NCBI GenBank assembly: GCA_937901165.1
Contig: CALCGS010000101.1
Location: forward strand, 1-9,812
DNA from: an uncultured Alphaproteobacteria bacterium
GTDB lineage: Bacteria > Pseudomonadota > Alphaproteobacteria > Rs-D84
DNA: 9,812 bases
Reading direction: 5' to 3'
In this document: piece after piece, positions 5,788 to 9,812 of the stretch
Numbering within the stretch: position 1 is the stretch's first letter
Layout: every line of letters begins with the position of its first letter
Made by a program: the position numbers and the translations under genes
Notes under the pieces: generated by a model
Told to the model about the DNA's origin: nothing
What the model saw: the letters and a program-made list of their open reading frames with translations, nothing else
Database searches by the model: none

Positions 5788-7587
5788 ATGAAACAAAAAT
5801 TGAGCAAAGAATTAAAAGAAAAGATTTTGCGTAATATGTTTGTAAAAAATTACAAACGTATGTGGCCGTATGTAAAACCTTTTTGGGTTCGTGGTTTATT
5901 ATCAATTTTGGTTGCGATACCTGTTGGTGCGTTAGATGCAGTTATTGCGATGTCGTTAAAACCATATATGGATTTGGTAATGATAGAAAAATCCATAGAA
6001 ACAGGGTGGTATATTCCAATAATGATAATTGGCTTTACCAGTATTCAGGGTGGCTTAAAGTATTTATCTGATTACTTAAACACATGGGTTGGTGCCAAGA
6101 TAACAAATTTATTAAAATCAGATTTGTACAGGAAAATGCTTACATTTGAAACAGAATTTTTTAACAAAAAGAATTCTGGGGATGTAATATTTATGTTTAA
6201 TAATAATGCGGATATGGCATGTTCTGGATTACTGACGAATTTGAAATCATTTGTTCAAAAATTTTTTACAGCGATATCATTGACATTTGTGTTATTTTAT
6301 AATTCGTGGCAACTTGCGATTGTTTGTGTTGCGATAATGTTGCTTGCGATGTTGCCAATGACCAAGGTTCGCAAAAAGATAAACAGTATTATGGGACAAT
6401 CCATTGCGGCAGATTCTGCATTATTAACTGCGTATAACGAAACATATAATGGGAACAAAACGATTATATCGTATAATTTGGATGAAGAACAACGTGGTAA
6501 GTTCAATACGGTATTAAATGGTGTGTTCAAGTTAAAGATTAAAATGTTGCAACGTACACGTTGGTTGACACCTGTTATGCATATAATACTTTCGATTGGT
6601 ATTGGATTGGCGATATGGTTTGGTTCATATTTGATTTTGAATGATACACTTACGGCGGGTGGTTTTGTATCATTTTTAACGGCATTGATAATGTTATACA
6701 CACCGATAAAAAGTATTGGTGGAACATACAATTCTGTATTGATGTCATTTTTGGCGATTGAACGTGTTTTTGACATATTGGACAAAAAGCCATCCATCCA
6801 AGATTCTAAAAACGCAATAGAAATGCCGGTTGAACATTCGAAAATAGAATTTAAAAACGTGTCTTTTGAATATATCAAAGATACACCGGTATTGAAAAAT
6901 ATCAATTTTACAGTGAATAAGGGTGAAACAGTTGCATTTGTTGGCAATTCTGGTGGTGGAAAAACCACAGTGGTCAGTTTATTGCCACGTTTTTACGATA
7001 TAACATCTGGTTCTATTGAAATAGATGGGCACGACATCAAAGAATTCACATTAAAATCTTTGCGTAAAAATATAAGCGTTGTATTCCAAGATAACTTTTT
7101 ATTCAGTGGCACGATTCGTGAAAACATAATGTTGGGTAATAAAGACGCTTCAGAACAAGATTTATTGCGTGCTGTTAAAATGGCATATTTGGACGATTTT
7201 GTGAATAGTTTGAAAAACGGTTTGGATACACAAATTGGTGAACGCGGGATATTGTTATCTGGTGGTCAAAAACAACGTGTTGCGATTGCACGCGCGTTTT
7301 TGAAAGATGCCCCAATTTTGGTTCTGGACGAGGCTACATCGGCACTTGATAACAAAGCCGAAGCGGTTGTTCAAAAAGCAATAGAAAATTTAATGCGCGA
7401 TAAAACCGTATTTGTGATAGCGCACAGGTTATCAACGATTCAAAATGCGAACAAGATAATTGTTATAAACCAGGGCGAAATCGTTGAAAGCGGAACACAC
7501 GATAAATTGATAAAGAACGAATGCAGTGCATATAAAATGTTATACGATATGCAATTCAAGACCGCAAAACAAGAACAAGAAAAATAA
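5788..7587 (+). CDS. msbA: MsbA-like ABC exporter (TM domain fused to ATPase)
   Basis: A 599-aa half-transporter expected to homodimerise in the inner membrane. The N-terminal transmembrane domain (about 30-310) has hydrophobic segments near 33-55, 74-93, 160-192, 262-285 and 290-308, consistent with six helices. The ATPase domain (about 350-590) has Walker A GNSGGGKT (386-393), Q-loop Q434 (VFQDN), signature LSGGQ (490-494), Walker B ILVLDE (510-515), D-loop SALD (518-521) and H-loop H546 (VIAHRLSTI), all intact. GLDTQIGERGILLSGGQKQR and the flanking text are close to MsbA, the flippase for the lipid A core, but related multidrug exporters share these motifs. The substrate is therefore inferred from similarity and from the fatty-acid gene upstream. 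The start at 5788 is chosen over in-frame Met 5713 because it has AAAGGA (5775-5780) 7 nt upstream and avoids overlapping accDA. The gap to accDA is 34 bp. Confidence 0.9.
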   Translation: MKQKLSKELKEKILRNMFVKNYKRMWPYVKPFWVRGLLSILVAIPVGALDAVIAMSLKPYMDLVMIEKSIETGWYIPIMIIGFTSIQGGLKYLSDYLNTWVGAKITNLLKSDLYRKMLTFETEFFNKKNSGDVIFMFNNNADMACSGLLTNLKSFVQKFFTAISLTFVLFYNSWQLAIVCVAIMLLAMLPMTKVRKKINSIMGQSIAADSALLTAYNETYNGNKTIISYNLDEEQRGKFNTVLNGVFKLKIKMLQRTRWLTPVMHIILSIGIGLAIWFGSYLILNDTLTAGGFVSFLTALIMLYTPIKSIGGTYNSVLMSFLAIERVFDILDKKPSIQDSKNAIEMPVEHSKIEFKNVSFEYIKDTPVLKNINFTVNKGETVAFVGNSGGGKTTVVSLLPRFYDITSGSIEIDGHDIKEFTLKSLRKNISVVFQDNFLFSGTIRENIMLGNKDASEQDLLRAVKMAYLDDFVNSLKNGLDTQIGERGILLSGGQKQRVAIARAFLKDAPILVLDEATSALDNKAEAVVQKAIENLMRDKTVFVIAHRLSTIQNANKIIVINQGEIVESGTHDKLIKNECSAYKMLYDMQFKTAKQEQEK

Positions 7588-7596
7588 AAAAAGCAC

Positions 7597-7625
7597 TTGT
7601 GTTTTGAATAAAAGTTATATATAAT
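7597..7625 (+). promoter_or_regulatory. Promoter of tRNA-Ser(GCU)
   Basis: TTGTGT (7597-7602) and a perfect TATAAT (7620-7625) are 17 bp apart, leaving about 8 nt before the mature tRNA. The -35 box overlaps a weak hairpin (AAAGCAC/GTGTTTT, 7589-7605) that is the only terminator candidate after the ABC transporter. Operon transcripts may therefore partly read through into the tRNA. Confidence 0.65.
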
Positions 7626-7640
7626 TCAAAACGCAGTTCC

Positions 7641-7730
7641 GGAGCGTTGGCAGAGGGGTAAATGCAGCGGATTGCTAATCCGTGACCGTAGTAATGCGGT
7701 CCGTAGGTTCAAATCCTACACGCTCCGCCA
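7641..7730 (+). tRNA. tRNA-Ser(GCU)
   Basis: A 90-nt class II tRNA. The acceptor GGAGCGT (7641-7647) pairs with ACGCTCC (7720-7726), followed by G and an encoded CCA (7728-7730). The anticodon loop TTGCTAA has anticodon GCT at 7674-7676, reading AGC/AGU. The long variable arm (ACCG/CGGT, about 7685-7700) and T-arm GTAGGTTCAAATCCTAC fit tRNA-Ser. With the CGA tRNA at 1764 the window holds two serine isoacceptors of different codon boxes. Confidence 0.97.
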
Positions 7731-7770
7731 ATAAAATAAATCGGCACCATTTGGTGCCGATTTATTTTAT
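7731..7770. terminator. Long palindromic bidirectional terminator
   Basis: Bases 7731-7749 pair perfectly with 7752-7770: 19 bp with only TT at the centre. The core is TCGGCACCA/TGGTGCCGA, flanked by A/T-rich arms that give a T-rich tail in either direction. It starts directly after the tRNA CCA end. A diverged second copy of the core occurs at 7916-7931. Confidence 0.9.
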
Positions 7771-7807
7771 TGTTGAACGTTAAAGGTTTATCATTGTGCG
7801 TATGCGC
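7743..7807 (+). repeat. 65-bp direct repeat, copy 1
   Basis: This segment recurs at 7916-7980 with 61 of 65 positions identical, ungapped, at an offset of 173 bp. It comprises the terminator hairpin core GGCACCATTTGGTGCC, a T/A tract, and a tail ending in GTGCGTATGCGC. Weaker similarity continues another 20 or so bp (to a shared AGATTTT). Confidence 0.88.
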
Positions 7808-7931
7808 AGGTTCACAACAAGTAGATTTTGCAAGCAAAGCACAGCAAAATCGTTACGGTTGCCGCGCAGACACATAGTGTCGAGCGAACTCCTGCACCGC
7901 CATCACCATTATTATGGCACCATTTGGTGCT
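7806..7931 (+). ncRNA. Candidate structured small RNA (speculative)
   Basis: Read by eye, three stems nest in one domain. P1 is GCAGG (7806-7810) with CCTGC (7891-7895). P2 is GATTTTGC (7824-7831) with GCAAAATC (7844-7851) around a 12-nt loop. P3 is GACAC (7869-7873) with GTGTC (7877-7881) around ATA, extended by CGC (7865-7867) with GCG (7884-7886). A terminator-like hairpin, GGCACC/GGTGCT (7916-7931), and a T-rich stretch follow. No promoter was identified and it matches no RNA family I recognise. The same block could instead be a dispersed intergenic repeat or a remnant of coding sequence. Confidence 0.3.
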
Positions 7932-7980
7932 GATTTATTTTATTGCAGAACGTTAAAGGTTTATCATCGTGCGTATGCGC
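7916..7980 (+). repeat. 65-bp direct repeat, copy 2, with second terminator-like hairpin
   Basis: The second copy differs from 7743-7807 at four positions, one of them turning GGTGCC into GGTGCT so the stem keeps a G-T pair. The hairpin GGCACC-ATTT-GGTGCT (7916-7931) is followed by GATTTATTTTATT and could terminate transcription of the preceding block. Confidence 0.88.
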
Positions 7981-8053
7981 TGGATTACAATAAAACAGAT
8001 TTTTATAAATAAAAACGCATAAAAAACACAATACTTTCAATGGTTTAATATGT

Positions 8054-8238
8054 AAAAAACCTTGGTTTAATGTCAACTAGTTTTTTGATAATTTTGCATT
8101 TTTGTAAAATTGTTATTTTTTGCCGGATTCCCGGGCATTCTGGCGATTCTTGTAAAATCATCAAAATTGCCCCAAGGGGGTACATAAAAAACCAAGGTTT
8201 TTTTTACACTATTTGCATAAGGAAAAAAAGCACCAAGG
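8054..8238 (+). promoter_or_regulatory. CCAAGG/CCTTGG-rich leader with inverted repeats
   Basis: AAAAAACCTTGGTTT (8054-8068) is the exact reverse complement of 8189-8203, a 15-bp inverted repeat. Its core complement CCAAGG occurs three times downstream: 8172-8177 inside CCCCAAGGGG, 8192-8197 inside AAAAAACC-AA-GGTTTTTT, and 8233-8238 just before the ribosome binding region. Two of these blocks are also small hairpins by themselves, so alternative pairings are possible. No convincing -35/-10 pair was found, so whether all of this is transcribed is unknown. Confidence 0.4.
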
Positions 8239-8252
8239 AAAGGGGGAAATCA

Positions 8253-9377
8253 ATGTTTAAGAAAAAATTATTTTTAACATCGGGTATAATAATGGCAATT
8301 GCAACATTACCTGCAATTGCTGATGATGTTTATAATGACGATATTGCGGGGCAATGCGTTGTTGGCTTCCTGGGTGGGACTGGCGCGGATAATTCCACTG
8401 CCCCAAATGGATTTATGGCGCAATATACCGCAAATGAATATACAGTATCCGCGGGTCAGTATTTGGCGGCGGGCAATATAGATGGTACCCAATGTCCGGC
8501 AAATAGTTTCTGTCCGGGTGGCACATTTACATTTAATGAAACAGATAATCAGGGTGCCACATCATGTCCGGACGGATTTACATTATCGGCGGCGGGTACA
8601 AGCACACAATCTGATTGTTATCATACATGTACTGCATCGGACATTGAAAATGGTGAAAAATTATCGGGCAGCCCAATGGGTAATGTATATCAGAACGGAC
8701 GTAATCAATGTGTTGGAACATGCACAACGGGATATACATTCCGTGCCGCACAAGTAGGTTCAAATCCATTTATAGGTAAGGAAAGCATAGAGGGTACAGG
8801 ACATGCTACATTAGAAAAAGGTGGTGGTGGATATGGTGAAAAAAGTGCGTCGGATTATAACTTGACCCAGGAAGGCACTTGGGGTGTAAGTTTTGATTAT
8901 GGCGATATTATCGGCATAGTAAGTTGTAATGATATCTCAGGGAATAATGACAACTGGACTTGGGAGAATGATAGTTCAAATTGGTTGCGTCCAGGTAATG
9001 AATTTAATCAAAGCTTTGATGGTCATTCTGCTTGGTGTAAAATAACCGGTTATATTCCAACAGGTGGGGTATTTCAGGATTTGTCTGCCACATCACCTTG
9101 GGTGTTTGCAGCGTCTGGTGCGGCTGATGCGGATGCTGCATGGGAGTGTGCATACAAGTTGCAAACTCGTATTGCATTTCGTGTGGCAATGTTTGGGGCA
9201 CTTGGCGGTTTGCCTGCGGCATGCGTTGCGAACAAGGTGGCCATAACGTGGAATCCGGGAAACGGGAATGCGTCAACGACCAATCAATGTACGTACGATG
9301 GTGCAATTAAATTACCAGGTACCCCATACAAACGTGGTTATGTATTTGGTGGATGGCAACTTAAAAGGAAAAACTAA
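8253..9377 (+). CDS. Secreted Cys-rich protein with C-terminal InlB-type repeat
   Basis: A 374-aa protein with an N-terminal signal peptide: KKK, a hydrophobic core, and AIA|DD cleavage after residue 23. The N-terminal Cys-rich part (about 81-157) has C81, C87, C105, C122, C126, C153 and C157 in segments such as CPANSFCPGGTF and SCPDGFTLSAAG, suggesting disulfide-bonded modules outside the cytoplasm. The middle region (about 205-325) is rich in Trp and aromatic residues and is unfamiliar to me. The C-terminus (about 329-370; ITWNPGNGNAS...PYKRGYVFGGW) resembles the Listeria-Bacteroides/InlB B-repeat of surface proteins. The start at 8253 is chosen for the signal peptide and the GGGGG-containing ribosome binding site (8242-8246). 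The in-frame extension back to 8070 reads through repeat-rich leader and is rejected. The last base of TAA overlaps the ATG of a paralogue. The precise role is unknown; a surface or host-contact role is inferred. Confidence 0.9.
   Translation: MFKKKLFLTSGIIMAIATLPAIADDVYNDDIAGQCVVGFLGGTGADNSTAPNGFMAQYTANEYTVSAGQYLAAGNIDGTQCPANSFCPGGTFTFNETDNQGATSCPDGFTLSAAGTSTQSDCYHTCTASDIENGEKLSGSPMGNVYQNGRNQCVGTCTTGYTFRAAQVGSNPFIGKESIEGTGHATLEKGGGGYGEKSASDYNLTQEGTWGVSFDYGDIIGIVSCNDISGNNDNWTWENDSSNWLRPGNEFNQSFDGHSAWCKITGYIPTGGVFQDLSATSPWVFAASGAADADAAWECAYKLQTRIAFRVAMFGALGGLPAACVANKVAITWNPGNGNASTTNQCTYDGAIKLPGTPYKRGYVFGGWQLKRKN
8576..8693 (+). repeat. 118-bp near-identical segment shared by the paralogues, copy 1
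   Basis: This stretch matches 9694-9811 at 114 of 118 positions without gaps. It encodes FTLSAAGTS...QSDCYHTC and the following ENGEKLSG region. The coding sequence before it is clearly more diverged between the two genes. Confidence 0.93.
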
Positions 9378-9812
9378 TGTTTAATAAAAAAATATTTCTT
9401 ACGTCCAGTATAATAATGGCAATGTCAATATTTCCGGCAATGTCGGATGATGACGTATATAATACAACCATCCAAAATTCATGTAATGTTGACTTCCTGG
9501 GTGGTGATGGTTTAACCGCCGAAAATGAATTTGATGCCGTATGGAATCCGGCACAATATACAATATCCGCCGGAAAATATTTGGCGGCGGACGCAATATC
9601 TGGAACAACCTGTCCGGCAAATAGTTATTGTACGGGTGGCACGTTTTCATTTGATGAAGAAAATGACCAGGGTATAAATTCATGTCCAACTGGATTTACA
9701 TTATCGGCGGCGGGTACAAGCGCACAATCTGATTGTTATCATACATGTACTGCATCGGATATTGAAAATGGTGAAAAATTATCGGGCACCCCAACGGGTA
9801 ATGTATATCAGG
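9377..9812 (+). CDS. Tandem paralogue of the secreted Cys-rich protein (3' truncated by window edge)
   Basis: The ATG at 9377-9379 overlaps the upstream stop as TAATG. AAAAGGA (9363-9369) 7 nt before it serves as the ribosome binding site, so translational coupling is likely. The frame stays open to the window edge: 145 complete codons. The protein begins with MFNKKIFLTSSIIMAMSIFP, a signal peptide nearly parallel to the upstream one, with probable cleavage at AMS|DD. It then follows the paralogue: VYNTTIQNSC, a FLGGDG segment, YTISAGKYLAA, CPANSYCTGGTFSF, CPTGFTLSAAG and SDCYHTCTASD. The N-terminal part is moderately diverged and the last 118 bp almost identical to the upstream gene. Whether it also has the InlB-type C-terminus cannot be seen. 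Confidence 0.92.
   Translation, partial: MFNKKIFLTSSIIMAMSIFPAMSDDDVYNTTIQNSCNVDFLGGDGLTAENEFDAVWNPAQYTISAGKYLAADAISGTTCPANSYCTGGTFSFDEENDQGINSCPTGFTLSAAGTSAQSDCYHTCTASDIENGEKLSGTPTGNVYQ
9694..9811 (+). repeat. 118-bp near-identical segment, copy 2
   Basis: The counterpart of 8576-8693, offset 1118 bp, with four substitutions, of which three change an amino acid and one is silent. The identity runs to the window edge, so its true right end is not seen. Confidence 0.93.

Larger units (their letters stand above)
7771..8252. other. Intergenic region without a convincing protein gene
   Basis: These 482 bp lie between the tRNA-Ser(GCU) terminator and the first secreted-protein gene. They hold the tail of repeat copy 1, a GC-richer foldable block (7796-7910), repeat copy 2 with its hairpin, an AT-rich stretch (7981-8120), a short GC-rich patch with CCCGGG (8130-8135), and the CCAAGG-rich leader of the next gene. 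A 45-codon frame (GTG 7796 or ATG 7802 to TGA 7931; VRMRRFTTSRFC... at its start) is open. It has no clear ribosome binding site, so it is not called as a gene. Confidence 0.6.

Noticed and set aside
7880..7903. Possible third tRNA 3' end (CTGCACC-G-CCA)
   Set aside because: The preceding 17 nt cannot form a T-arm and no matching 5' acceptor strand is present.
7796..7933. 45-codon small gene, basic with a Cys near its end
   Set aside because: No ribosome binding site, its stop lies inside the second hairpin, and an open frame this short is expected by chance in the GC-richer block. Kept only as an alternative reading of the candidate RNA.
8070..8252. N-terminal extension of the secreted protein by an upstream in-frame ATG at 8070
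   Set aside because: It reads through the repeat-rich leader, has no ribosome binding site, and would bury the signal peptide that starts at 8253 next to a strong G-rich site. The paralogue at 9377 begins at the equivalent Met.
1..9812. CRISPR array, transposase, integrase or toxin-antitoxin pair
   Set aside because: No regularly spaced repeats, transposase/integrase motifs or recognisable small toxin-antitoxin gene pair were seen on either strand.

Overview
The window is AT-rich bacterial DNA. It uses the standard genetic code, and every complete protein gene ends in TAA. Three things suggest an alphaproteobacterium-like organism with a reduced, AT-rich genome, such as the uncultured gut/host-associated lineages: an IhfB-type HU-fold protein, a Tat-exported AmiC-type amidase with an MsbA-like transporter (Gram-negative envelope), and secreted Cys-rich proteins ending in an InlB-type repeat. 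This placement is inference from gene content; no rRNA or marker tree is available here.

Layout. (1) 2-493: 3' end of an unrecognised, probably exported protein, closed by a strong terminator. (2) 565-1719: Tat-exported N-acetylmuramoyl-L-alanine amidase, with a promoter so close to the ATG that the mRNA looks nearly leaderless. (3) 1764-1854: tRNA-Ser(CGA). (4) 1958-2410: 150-aa protein with an internal duplication resembling DUF4116-type repeats, with its own promoter and terminator. (5) 2492-2833: alkyltransferase-like protein (ATL) with Trp in place of the alkyl-acceptor Cys. (6) 2843-3583, minus strand: single-cysteine peroxiredoxin of the Prx6/archaeal-like type. (7) 3732-7587: likely operon of an IhfB-like protein, a fused AccD-AccA carboxyltransferase and an MsbA-like ABC exporter. 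(8) 7641-7730: tRNA-Ser(GCU) with a very strong palindromic terminator. (9) 7771-8252: about 480 bp without a convincing gene. It holds a 65-bp direct repeat that carries a second copy of the terminator hairpin, a GC-richer foldable segment (candidate small RNA), and a leader with repeated CCAAGG/CCTTGG blocks. (10) 8253-9377 and 9377-window end: tandem paralogous secreted Cys-rich proteins joined by a TAATG stop/start overlap. The second is cut by the window edge.

How the parts fit. The 3732-7587 operon couples a nucleoid protein with the committed step of fatty-acid synthesis and a probable lipid exporter, a plausible membrane-biogenesis unit. The amidase remodels the cell wall during division. 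ATL and the peroxiredoxin are alkylation- and peroxide-defence genes placed tail to tail. The most unusual features are the fused carboxyltransferase, the mosaic near-identity between the tandem secreted paralogues, and the repeat-rich region in front of them.
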